Positions 17,209 through 24,663 of a stretch of 64,000 nt of DNA are shown here, one piece after another. The position numbers were made by a program, and so were the translations under genes. The notes under the pieces were generated by a model, which was not told where the DNA came from, made no database searches, and saw only the letters and a program-made list of their open reading frames with translations. This DNA is from Mycobacterium europaeum (GTDB taxonomy: Bacteria > Actinomycetota > Actinomycetes > Mycobacteriales > Mycobacteriaceae). The stretch is from assembly GCF_002102155.1 (NCBI RefSeq), contig NZ_LQOU01000025.1:186001-250000 (forward strand). Direction: 5' to 3'. Every line of letters begins with the position of its first letter. The first letter of the stretch is position 1.

Positions 17209-17299
17209 CGGTTGTCTTAGCGCACGGCCGCGGATGGCCGGCGGATAATTGATGAAAAAGCGGTGGCGCGTGACGATGCCGTTGACGGGGGAGGTAGTG

Positions 17300-17986
17300 G
17301 TGAGTCGTCTGGCCACCTTTGTCATCGGCCTGACCTTTCTGGTGGGAATCGGCATCGCATACCCCGCGCAGGTGCGCACATACGACACCTTGACCCTCGA
17401 TTTCCGGCTGAACCACCTGGCCGTCGTCGGCGACTCCTACACCACCGGCACCGGCGAGGGTGGCCTGGGCCCGAGGTCGTGGCCCGCCCGCGCCTGGGAC
17501 CTGCTCGCCGCGCGGGGCGAACGGATCTCGGCCGACGTCTCCGCCGAAGGCAGGGCGGGCTATGGCATGCCGGGCGATCACGGCAGCGTGTTCGAGGACC
17601 TGACCGCCCGGGCCGTCCAGGGCGACGATGTGCTGGTGGTGTTCTTCGGCTCCCGCAACGACGAGCCCATCGACGCGAATGTGATCGGGCAAAAGGCCCG
17701 CAGCACATTCGATTTGGCTCGCCGCCTGGCGCCGTCCGCGCGGTTCCTGGTGATCGGGCCGCCGTGGCCGACGGCCGATGTGCCCCTGCCCATCCTGCAG
17801 ATCCGCGACGCGCTCGGCGCGGCGGCCGCCGAAGCGGGGGCGACGTGGGTCGACCCGATCGCCGAGCGCTGGTTCGTCGGCAGGCCCGACCTGATCGGGG
17901 CGGACGGCGTGCACCCGAACGATGCCGGGCATCAATACATGGCGGACAAGATCGCGCCGCTCATCCGGACGCAGCTGTCGACCTGA
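17300..17986 (+). CDS. Exported SGNH-hydrolase/GDSL-like esterase (Rv0518)
   Basis: A 228-residue SGNH-fold protein. An N-terminal hydrophobic segment (residues ~5-25) acts as signal peptide or anchor. The nucleophile block is VVGDSYTTGTGEG, the GxND-type block FFGSRNDEP, and the C-terminal catalytic pair DGVHPNDAGH. It is likely an extracytoplasmic acyl esterase or transferase. The GTG at 17300 has GGGGGAGG 5 nt upstream; an ATG at 17249 would add 17 residues. Placement right after a stand-alone AT3 protein suggests that the pair works like one fused AT3-SGNH enzyme (inference). Confidence 0.82.
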   Translation: MSRLATFVIGLTFLVGIGIAYPAQVRTYDTLTLDFRLNHLAVVGDSYTTGTGEGGLGPRSWPARAWDLLAARGERISADVSAEGRAGYGMPGDHGSVFEDLTARAVQGDDVLVVFFGSRNDEPIDANVIGQKARSTFDLARRLAPSARFLVIGPPWPTADVPLPILQIRDALGAAAAEAGATWVDPIAERWFVGRPDLIGADGVHPNDAGHQYMADKIAPLIRTQLST

Positions 17987-18005
17987 GCGGGCCGTGCCGG
18001 GCGGT

Positions 18006-18191
18006 TCAGTCCTCGGCGTGCCGCTCGTAGTCCCATCGCTCCAGGCGCGCCTGCAAGTTCAGCAAGCCGAACCCCGCGACCGGGGCGGCGGCCGCGATGC
18101 AGACCAGCAGCAGCGGAGTCATCCCCTCAACCTCCCAAAACCCTTCGCTGATATGACGTTCGTCGACCACCAGAGGTTCATTGCCGCTCAC
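18006..18191 (-). CDS. Small single-TM protein coupled to the AT3-SGNH gene
   Basis: A 61-residue protein. Residues 1-23 are polar; one transmembrane helix follows (MTPLLLVCIAAAAPVAGFGL), then a charged tail ending RLERWDYERHAED. Its GTG start overlaps the stop of the AT3-SGNH gene by four bases (GTGA), so translation is probably coupled. Alternatively it starts at the internal ATG just before the TM helix, giving 38 residues. Similar tails occur, as I recall, in other mycobacterial small proteins. Possible accessory subunit of the acyltransferase; function unknown. Confidence 0.55.
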   Translation of the reverse strand: MSGNEPLVVDERHISEGFWEVEGMTPLLLVCIAAAAPVAGFGLLNLQARLERWDYERHAED

Positions 18192-20335
18192 CCAGCCGCC
18201 AGGGCGCGGTCCGCCAGGGCGCCCATCACCGGCGCCAGCAACTGCGCGTACTCGGTCGTCACGTGGTTGTCGTCGCGGAACACCAAGGTGTTGCCCACGA
18301 TCGCCGGGCAGCGGTCGGGAGTGCAGAACAGGTCGGTGAGATCGGCGTACTGGCCGCCGCCGGCCGTGGTTGCCGCCCGCTCGGCGGCGACGCCGTCGTC
18401 ATCGACCGCGGCGGACCGCGCCGGCGCGCAGGCGCCGGCGTCGTCGAGGTGGGCGGAGAGGCAGGCGGGCACCGAGGATCGGGGATCCGGCGCGGGACCC
18501 AGGACCAGCACCGCCGCGCCGGTGCCGCGCAGCGCCGCGACGGTGCGGCCCAGGGTGTCGATCCACGCCGGGTCGTAGGAGGTGAAGCTGAAGTCCGCGC
18601 CGTAGCGCCGGCTCATGTCCACGATGACCAGCCGCGGGTGTTCGGCGGCCACGCGGGCCATGATCTGGGCGCGCCACTGTTCGCACTCGGTGTACTCGCG
18701 GCCCAGGTAGGGGCTGACGATGTGCAGATCCTGCATCGGGCAGGTCACCTTGGCCAGGGTCTCCAGCCGCCAGTGCCGTTGCCCGGCGGCCTGTGCGAAC
18801 GCCGGGTCCCACATGGCGGCGTGCGAGTCGCCGATCAAGGCGATGGTCGTCGGCGAGGCGAGATCGCCGGTCGCGCAGTCGTTTTGCCCGACCTCGCGCC
18901 AGGATCGCACGCAGCCGTTGACGAAGACGGCGGACTTGTCGGCGGGCGCCTTGGCCAGCGGCGGATCCAGGTTTACCGGAACGGCTTTCAGGTTCGCCGA
19001 TGCGGCGACGGCCGCGCGCACCTGCGCGAAGGCCTGCCGCACCGCCGCCTCTTGCGCGCTGACGGTCGCGACGGCGCTGGGCGGCGCCGCGACGATGTTG
19101 GCCCGCGGGGCGGCGGCCCCGTGACCCGCCGGCACCGGCACCACGTTCAACAGCAGCATGCAGGCGCAGGCCGCGACCGCGCTGGCGGCGCCGGCGACGG
19201 CCAGGCTGGCCCTCGCCGACTGGCGCAGGGCGGCGGCGAACCGGCCGGGGTTCTCGACCAGGTGCAGGGTGATGATGGCCAGCCCGGCCGAGACGGCCGT
19301 CGCCGTCAGCCGGGCGGGCAGGCCGGCGGGCTGGCCGAGCAGCGCCGGCATCAGCAGCAGCACCGGCCAGTGCCACAGGTACCAGGAATAGGAGATCCGC
19401 CCGATCGCGCGCATCTCAGGCCGGCACAGCAGCCGACCGGCCCCGAGGCCGCGGGTCGCGCTGCCGGCGCCGATGACCAGCGCGGTACCCAGCACGGGCA
19501 GCAGCGCCGCCGTGCCGGGGTAGGGGGTGCGGGCGTCGAGTTGGGTGCAGGTCACCACGATCAGGGCCAGCCCGCCCCACCCGGCGATCGACCCGGTCAG
19601 CAGCGACAGGTGCCGCCAGTGCCGGATCGACAGGGCCAGCAGGCCACCGGCGGCCAGTTCCCAGGCGCGGGTCGGCAGCGAGAAGAACGCCCAGGGCGGC
19701 GACGTCCGGGTCCACAGCACGGCCGCCGCCAGTGACGCCGCCCCGACCACGCCCAGGGTCACCGCATACGGGGTGGCGCCGCGCAGGGCCGGGGCGCGCC
19801 GGGCCAGCCAGGCGGTGCCGATGAGCAGCACCGGCCACACCAGATAGAACTGCTCCTCGACGCCGAGTGACCAGTAGTGCTGAAACGGCGAGGCCAGGTG
19901 CGGGGCCAGGTAGTCGGTGCCCTGGGTGGCGAATCGGTAGTTGCCGACATAGAGGGCGCTGGCGATGCCGTCGAGGAACACGCTTCGCGCCTGCAGTGGC
20001 GGCAGCACCACGGCCGCACCGATCGCGGTGACCACGCCGACGACCGCGGCGGCCGGCAGCAGACGCCGGGCGCGCGCGCCGTAAAAGCGGCCCAGCGCAA
20101 CGGTATTCGTCGTGGTCACCTCGCGGAACAGCAGCCCGGTGATGAGGAAACCGGAGATGACGAAGAACACGTCCACGCCGATGTAGCCCCCGGTGACCCC
20201 GGGGATGCCCGCGTGATACAGCACGACCGCGATGACGGCGACCGCCCGCAGCCCCTCGATGTCGGGTCGAAATCCGGTCCGCTGCACCGCCCGCTGTTGG
20301 GGGCGGGTGGGGAGTTGGCCGGGCCGGACGGTCAT
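18188..20335 (-). CDS. AT3-SGNH fusion acyltransferase (OafA/YrhL type)
   Basis: A 715-residue protein. Residues ~20-385 are an AT3 membrane domain with about ten helices (FRPDIEGLRAVAVIAVVLYH with the conserved His; FFVISGFLITG; GVEEQFYLVWP; SYSWYLWHWP). One further TM helix follows, then a periplasmic linker and an SGNH domain from ~470 (nucleophile LIGDSHAAMW; final FRDDNHVTTEY). Such enzymes O-acylate cell-wall or lipid-linked glycans. It is co-directional with an upstream esterase (9-nt gap) and a downstream small membrane protein (4-nt overlap). In Mtb the equivalent position between Rv0518 and Rv0519c has no such gene. Acceptor unknown. Confidence 0.88.
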   Translation of the reverse strand: MTVRPGQLPTRPQQRAVQRTGFRPDIEGLRAVAVIAVVLYHAGIPGVTGGYIGVDVFFVISGFLITGLLFREVTTTNTVALGRFYGARARRLLPAAAVVGVVTAIGAAVVLPPLQARSVFLDGIASALYVGNYRFATQGTDYLAPHLASPFQHYWSLGVEEQFYLVWPVLLIGTAWLARRAPALRGATPYAVTLGVVGAASLAAAVLWTRTSPPWAFFSLPTRAWELAAGGLLALSIRHWRHLSLLTGSIAGWGGLALIVVTCTQLDARTPYPGTAALLPVLGTALVIGAGSATRGLGAGRLLCRPEMRAIGRISYSWYLWHWPVLLLMPALLGQPAGLPARLTATAVSAGLAIITLHLVENPGRFAAALRQSARASLAVAGAASAVAACACMLLLNVVPVPAGHGAAAPRANIVAAPPSAVATVSAQEAAVRQAFAQVRAAVAASANLKAVPVNLDPPLAKAPADKSAVFVNGCVRSWREVGQNDCATGDLASPTTIALIGDSHAAMWDPAFAQAAGQRHWRLETLAKVTCPMQDLHIVSPYLGREYTECEQWRAQIMARVAAEHPRLVIVDMSRRYGADFSFTSYDPAWIDTLGRTVAALRGTGAAVLVLGPAPDPRSSVPACLSAHLDDAGACAPARSAAVDDDGVAAERAATTAGGGQYADLTDLFCTPDRCPAIVGNTLVFRDDNHVTTEYAQLLAPVMGALADRALAAG

Positions 20336-20344
20336 CGCTCTCCG

Positions 20345-21211
20345 CTAGGTCGCCAACCAGGCGAGTTCGCCGGGCAACTGTGCCCGCCAGTAGCCGATGT
20401 CATGGCCGCCCATCGAGAAACCGCCCGCCGGCGGCGTTTTCAGTTGGTTCACGAATTGCCGGGTGGCGAAATAGAACCGGTCGAAGGTGCCGCAGTCCAC
20501 ACGCAGCGGAATCTGCGACAACGCCGGCACGCCCAGCACGGTGTTCTTCGCCCAGTCGTCTTCGCTGTCGAAGGCCTTGGGGGCGCTGTCGGCGAAGGAG
20601 GTGTACAGCGCCGGGCTGATGGCGCAGATCCCCGCGGTCCGCGCCGGCCCCAGCTTGGCGCCCAGGTGCAGCGCCCCGTACCCGCCCATCGACCACCCCA
20701 GGAAGCCCACCCGGGACGTGTCGAAGCCCATCGACGAAAGCATCGGCAACAGCTCGTCGAGCACCATGGCGCCGGCGTCGGTGCCGTCGGCCCGCTTGTG
20801 CCAATAGGAATCGCTGCCGCCGTCGACGCCCACCACCGCGAACGGGGGCTTGCCCTCCTTGACCAGCTGGGCCAGGCCCCTCTCGACCCCGCAGTCGAGC
20901 ATCATGGTGGCGTCGCCGTCCTTGCCGTGCAGGGCGATCACGGGGCGCAACGTCCCGGTTTGGCCGGGCGGCAACGCGATCACATAGTTGGTCTTCACGC
21001 CCCCGCGGGCGGCGGAGACGAACGAGCCCGTGAGCCTCGTGGGCAGGTTGCTGCTCGCCGCCGACGGCTCGAACGGGGCAGGAGCTTGCGGCAACGTCGC
21101 GGCGAGCGGCCTGGCCGGATCGAGCAGCGCGCTGAGGGCGAACACGCCAACGGCTCCCAGGCCGGTGCCGGCTCCCATCCGCAGCACCGCCCGGCGTGTC
21201 AGGTCAGGCAT
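20345..21211 (-). CDS. Exported alpha/beta-hydrolase esterase (Rv0519c)
   Basis: A 288-residue protein with a twin-arginine-type N-terminus (TRRAVLRMGAG, then a hydrophobic stretch), so it is probably exported by Tat. The mature part is an esterase-D/antigen-85-like alpha/beta hydrolase: oxyanion region VIALHGKDGD, nucleophile elbow GWSMGGYGAL, Asp in DCGTFD, and His in GGHDIGYW near the end. The ATG at 21211 places the Arg pair correctly; the frame is open upstream to 21481 but that extension lacks coding character. Nine nt separate it from the AT3-SGNH gene. Probable substrates are acylated envelope glycolipids (inference). Confidence 0.82.
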   Translation of the reverse strand: MPDLTRRAVLRMGAGTGLGAVGVFALSALLDPARPLAATLPQAPAPFEPSAASSNLPTRLTGSFVSAARGGVKTNYVIALPPGQTGTLRPVIALHGKDGDATMMLDCGVERGLAQLVKEGKPPFAVVGVDGGSDSYWHKRADGTDAGAMVLDELLPMLSSMGFDTSRVGFLGWSMGGYGALHLGAKLGPARTAGICAISPALYTSFADSAPKAFDSEDDWAKNTVLGVPALSQIPLRVDCGTFDRFYFATRQFVNQLKTPPAGGFSMGGHDIGYWRAQLPGELAWLAT

Positions 21212-21570
21212 GATCGCAATAATGCCGCGCTGACCGGGCATTCCCGCCCGAGCCACGCCGAAATGGAAGCATTGTGTGATCTCGCGTGATCTGTCGGTTT
21301 CCGTCCGGTTACCTGCGGTGCACCTTCTCACCGCTTCGCGGCGGGTGCGGCGGCCGGGTTGCGTCGACCTCATCCCTTGTATGACAACCAAATACGGCCG
21401 CAGCACCCGGTTCGGCGCGCTGCGGCGCCGCTTCCCGTCGGCGTCCGCCATACCGTTGTGCCGCCTTGGCGTGGTTGCCACGGCGCCGATCCGCGGGCAA
21501 ACCCCCGTCTTTGAGTTGACTTCGCACTATTGTCGTTCCCGTCGGGGAGCCGCGAGGAAGCGAGAGGGCA
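21212..21570. other. Intergenic region between divergent esterase and methyltransferase genes
   Basis: About 360 bp. It must contain the two divergent promoters. AT-richer sequence lies at 21505-21540 (TTGAGTTGACTT and CACTATTG) and an SD-like GAGAGGG lies just before the ATG at 21571. No palindrome or small gene could be supported. Confidence 0.45.
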
Positions 21571-22311
21571 ATGACTGACGCGAACGTCGCCGGTTTCGAG
21601 CCGCTGTACGACGAGGCGGCACATCCGGGCGGGCGGATCCCCTGGGACATCGGCGGCCCGCAGCCGGCGGTGCAGCAGTTGGTGGCCTACGGCGGTGTCC
21701 GCGGCGAGGTGCTCGATCCGGGGACGGGGCCCGGCTACCATGCCATTCACTTTGCCGCGCATGGGTATTCGGCGACCGGAATCGACGATTCGCCGTCGGC
21801 CATCGAGCTCGCCAAGCGCAACGCCGAGCGGGCCGGGGTTCAGGTCGATTTCCAGGTGGCCGACGCCACCAGGCTGGAAGGCTTCGAGGGCCGGTTCGAC
21901 ACGGTGGTGGACAGCGCCTTCTATCACGTCTTCCTCAATGACGAGGCAGTCCAGACGCGGTACGCGCAAGCGCTGCACCGGGCCACCAAGCCGGGGGCAC
22001 GGCTGTACATGTTCGAGTTCAGCCCCCACAACGTCAACGGGCTGCAGTGGACCGCCATACCGGCCGACAACTTCGAGCGGGTGTTCGCCGGCAACGGGTG
22101 GCGCATCGACTACCTCGGCAGCACGACGTACCAGGCCCGCTTCCTCAAAGAGACGTTCGACACCATGAAGACGTTCGCGTCCGAGCAGCAGGGTGAGATC
22201 CTGCAGCGGATGCGGCCACTGGTGCACCGGCTGGGCGTCATCGATCCGCTGCTGGAAGACCACCGGGTGCACCTGCCGGTGTGGTCCGTCGTGGCCACCC
22301 GCCTGGACTGA
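21571..22311 (+). CDS. Class I SAM-dependent methyltransferase (intact Rv0520-Rv0521 equivalent)
   Basis: A 246-residue Rossmann-fold methyltransferase. Motif I is VLDPGTGPGYHAI, motif II is TGIDDSPSAIELAK and the acidic motif is VADATRL. It resembles small-molecule thiol- or halide-type methyltransferases (IPWDIGGPQPAV at the N-terminus is typical of TPMT-like or thiocyanate-methyltransferase-related folds). In Mtb the same position is annotated as two shorter genes, Rv0520 and Rv0521, so this single frame probably shows the ancestral intact state. GAGAGGG lies just before the ATG. Substrate unknown. The permease begins 21 nt after the stop. Confidence 0.82.
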   Translation: MTDANVAGFEPLYDEAAHPGGRIPWDIGGPQPAVQQLVAYGGVRGEVLDPGTGPGYHAIHFAAHGYSATGIDDSPSAIELAKRNAERAGVQVDFQVADATRLEGFEGRFDTVVDSAFYHVFLNDEAVQTRYAQALHRATKPGARLYMFEFSPHNVNGLQWTAIPADNFERVFAGNGWRIDYLGSTTYQARFLKETFDTMKTFASEQQGEILQRMRPLVHRLGVIDPLLEDHRVHLPVWSVVATRLD

Positions 22312-22332
22312 GCGCGGCGGCACCGACGGAGC

Positions 22333-23691
22333 ATGGCCGGCACTGGACAACTGCGCCACGGCCTGTCGCAGCGCCAGCTCAGCATGATCGCGCTCGGCGG
22401 CGTCATCGGCGCCGGCCTGTTCGTCGGCTCCGGTGTGGTGATCAAGGACACCGGCCCCGCGGCGTTCCTGACGTACGCGCTGTGCGGGCTGCTGATCGTG
22501 CTGGTGATGCGCATGCTGGGCGAGATGGCGGCCGCGGACCCGTCGACCGGATCGTTCGCCGATTACGCGGCCAGGGCCCTGGGCGGTTGGGCGGGGTTTT
22601 CGGCCGCCTGGCTGTACTGGTACTTCTGGGTGATCGTCGTCGGCTTCGAGGCGGTCGCGGGTGGGAAGGTCCTCAACTACTGGTTCCACGCGCCGCTGTG
22701 GCTGCTGTCGTTGTGCCTGATGGTGTTGATGACGCTGACCAACCTGTTCTCGGTGTCGTCGTTCGGCGAATTCGAGTTCTGGTTCGCCGGAATCAAAGTC
22801 GCGACGATCGTGCTCTTTCTCGTCGGGGGGACGGCGTTCGTCCTGGGTGTGGTGCCGGGCCATGCCGGCGGGCTGACCAACCTCACCTCGCACGGTGGGT
22901 TCTTCCCCAAGGGCGTCGGGGCCGTCTTCGCCGCCATCGTGGTGGTGATCTTCTCGATGGTCGGCGCCGAGATCGTCACCGTGGCCGCGGCCGAAAGCCG
23001 GGATCCGGAACTGGCGGTCCAGAAGGCGACCAGATCGGTGGTGGCGCGGATCGGTGTCTTCTTCGTCGGTTCGGTGTTCCTGCTCGTGGTGATATTGCCC
23101 TGGGACTCAGTGCAAGTCGGCGCCTCGCCCTATGTGGCCGCGCTCAGCCACCTGGGGCTGCGCGGGGCCGATCAGGTGATGAACGCCGTGGTGCTCACCG
23201 CGGTGCTGTCCTGCCTGAACTCGGGGCTCTACACGGCGTCGCGCATGCTGTTCGTGCTCGCCGAGCGGGGCGAGGCCCCGGCGCGTTTGGTCAGGCTGAG
23301 CGGGCGTGGTGTTCCGCACATCGCCATCCTGTGCTCCTCGGCGGTGGGGTTCGGCTGCGTCGTCCTGGCCCGCGTCGCGCCCAACACGGTGTTCCTCTTC
23401 CTGCTCAACTCGTCGGGCGCCGTCATCCTGTTCGTCTACTGGCTGATCGCGCTGTCGCAGATCGTCTTGCGCCGCCGCACCCCGGCCGAAAAGCTGCGCG
23501 TGAAGATGTGGTTCTTCCCGGTGTTGTCGATCCTCACCCTCGCCGGGATCACCGCCGTGCTGGTAGAGATGGCGTTCGACCGCTCGGCGCGCAGCCAGTT
23601 GTGGCTCAGCCTGCTGTCCTGGGCGGTGGTGGCCGGGTTGTACTTCGCCGGCCGGATCCGGGGCCGGATCCCCGCCGCTCCCGGGGATTGA
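22333..23691 (+). CDS. gabP: APC-family amino-acid/GABA permease (Rv0522, GabP-like)
   Basis: A 452-residue transporter of the amino acid-polyamine-organocation family with 12 predicted transmembrane helices. The first helix carries SMIALGGVIGAGLFVGSG, the classic APC substrate-binding break. EMAAADPSTGSF and FSMVGAEIVTVAAAES are typical of the GabP/AnsP/AroP branch. It is annotated in Mtb as a GABA permease; the actual substrate is not decided by sequence. Downstream lies a strong terminator hairpin. Confidence 0.88.
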   Translation: MAGTGQLRHGLSQRQLSMIALGGVIGAGLFVGSGVVIKDTGPAAFLTYALCGLLIVLVMRMLGEMAAADPSTGSFADYAARALGGWAGFSAAWLYWYFWVIVVGFEAVAGGKVLNYWFHAPLWLLSLCLMVLMTLTNLFSVSSFGEFEFWFAGIKVATIVLFLVGGTAFVLGVVPGHAGGLTNLTSHGGFFPKGVGAVFAAIVVVIFSMVGAEIVTVAAAESRDPELAVQKATRSVVARIGVFFVGSVFLLVVILPWDSVQVGASPYVAALSHLGLRGADQVMNAVVLTAVLSCLNSGLYTASRMLFVLAERGEAPARLVRLSGRGVPHIAILCSSAVGFGCVVLARVAPNTVFLFLLNSSGAVILFVYWLIALSQIVLRRRTPAEKLRVKMWFFPVLSILTLAGITAVLVEMAFDRSARSQLWLSLLSWAVVAGLYFAGRIRGRIPAAPGD

Positions 23692-23710
23692 GGGACTGCG
23701 CGTGCGCAGC

Positions 23711-23736
23711 GTGATAGCGCAGGCGCTATCACTTTT
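23711..23736 (+). terminator. Rho-independent-like terminator after the permease
   Basis: Perfect stem GTGATAGCGC (23711-23720) with GCGCTATCAC (23723-23732), a very short loop, followed by CTTTT pattern ending at 23736. It lies 20 nt after the permease stop, between convergent genes. Confidence 0.75.
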
Positions 23737-23798
23737 CGCGACCGCATGTCGGCCACGTGCTGGTGCTGAGGTGACGGGTGTGACACCCGCGTCGCGGC

Positions 23799-24194
23799 TC
23801 AGTCGGCCGTGGTGAGCAGCACCGCGTCGTCGAACGGCAACCTCGCGAAAATCCCCCGTGCCCGCGGATTAACGTGCTGGGCCGCCTCGGCCTTGCTGAC
23901 CACCCGCGGGTCGGTGATGCCGAAGTCCTTGCCGTTACGGCGCATCCGCCCGCCTCCCGCGGCGGTCAGATTCTTCAGCCAGTCCCGGTCCGGCCCGTAG
24001 GTCAGCATGATCGCCACGCCGGGCTTGCCGTCGACGTCGGCGCCGAACACCGTCACCGGGGTGCGGTAGAGCGTGCCCGAGCGGCGACCGACGTGCTCCA
24101 CGATCCCGTACGGCGGCAGCCAGCCGGCCCACAGCCGCTGAACCGGGTTGGTGACGTGACGGTTGAACCGGGCGAGCGTTTGTGGCATCTGCAT
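23799..24194 (-). CDS. Ddn/F420-dependent nitroreductase-family protein (Rv0523c)
   Basis: A 131-residue split-beta-barrel protein of the deazaflavin (F420)-dependent nitroreductase family (PF04075). The signature is the VEHVGRRSGTLYRTPVTVF block followed by VAIMLTYGPDRDWLKNLTAA, which forms the F420 phosphate and deazaflavin pocket in Ddn-like proteins. The ATG at 24194 gives the Mtb length of 131; an ATG at 24188 and a longer frame to 24230 also exist. Probably a cytosolic or membrane-associated F420H2 reductase acting on quinone-like substrates; not shown. Confidence 0.8.
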   Translation of the reverse strand: MQMPQTLARFNRHVTNPVQRLWAGWLPPYGIVEHVGRRSGTLYRTPVTVFGADVDGKPGVAIMLTYGPDRDWLKNLTAAGGGRMRRNGKDFGITDPRVVSKAEAAQHVNPRARGIFARLPFDDAVLLTTAD

Positions 24195-24255
24195 ACCGCC
24201 ATCCAACTCGTCTGCGCCGCCCGGCATCAACCGAACTTTTCGCGACGAACGGGTC

Positions 24256-24261
24256 TACTGT
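24256..24261 (+). promoter_or_regulatory. Predicted -10 (TACTGT) for a leaderless transcript
   Basis: TACTGT fits TANNNT and ends 6 nt before the ATG at 24268 of the charged coiled-coil gene, with no SD in the gap. No clear -35. Confidence 0.4.
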
Positions 24262-24267
24262 CTTAAC

Positions 24268-24612
24268 ATGGGCGACTCGGCGGGTAACGAGGCGGCGCAG
24301 CGCGCTGACGAGTTGCTGCGCCGGGCTCGAGACCTCGCCGCGCGCAAACCGATCACCCCTCAAGACGTCGAGCGCGCGACCCACCGCGCCGAGCACGCGC
24401 ACGAGCGCGACGTAGACGCCCACCGCCGCGAGCGGGACCGCCACTATGAGGCCGCCACCGCGCACGAGCGGGCCGCCGAAATCCACGAACTCGCCGTCGC
24501 CGAGGGCCTGGGGGACGTCGACGCGCACCGGCGCGCGGCCGAACGAGAACGCGAGGCCGCCCGCCGGAACTTTCAGGCCGCGCAGGAAGCCGGGCGGCAA
24601 GGCGAAGCCTGA
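24268..24612 (+). CDS. Highly charged helical protein of unknown function
   Basis: A 114-residue protein made almost entirely of Ala, Arg, Glu, His and Asp, predicted as one or two long amphipathic helices or a coiled coil (HAHERDVDAHRRERDRHYE; DVDAHRRAAERERE). It has no signal peptide, membrane segment or recognised domain. The repeated DVDAHRR element (at about residues 51 and 85) suggests an internal duplication. I know of no gene at this position in Mtb. The hemL promoter lies directly downstream, so it is probably a single-gene unit. Confidence 0.6.
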   Translation: MGDSAGNEAAQRADELLRRARDLAARKPITPQDVERATHRAEHAHERDVDAHRRERDRHYEAATAHERAAEIHELAVAEGLGDVDAHRRAAEREREAARRNFQAAQEAGRQGEA

Positions 24613-24628
24613 CTGCTACACCCTGTAG

Positions 24629-24656
24629 TTGAACCGGCCGCGGAGGCTGGGACACT
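24629..24656 (+). promoter_or_regulatory. Predicted leaderless promoter of hemL
   Basis: TTGAAC (24629-24634), a 16-nt spacer and GACACT (24651-24656) lie directly upstream, with 7 nt from the -10 to the hemL ATG. A short inverted repeat CTACA-CCC-TGTAG (24616-24628) abuts the -35 and could be an operator. Confidence 0.4.
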
Positions 24657-24663
24657 GGTAGTC

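Noticed and set aside
21511..21533. TTGAGT/TTGACT and TATTGT elements upstream of the methyltransferase
   Set aside because: The spacing between candidate -35 and -10 hexamers is 6-11 nt, incompatible with a SigA promoter.
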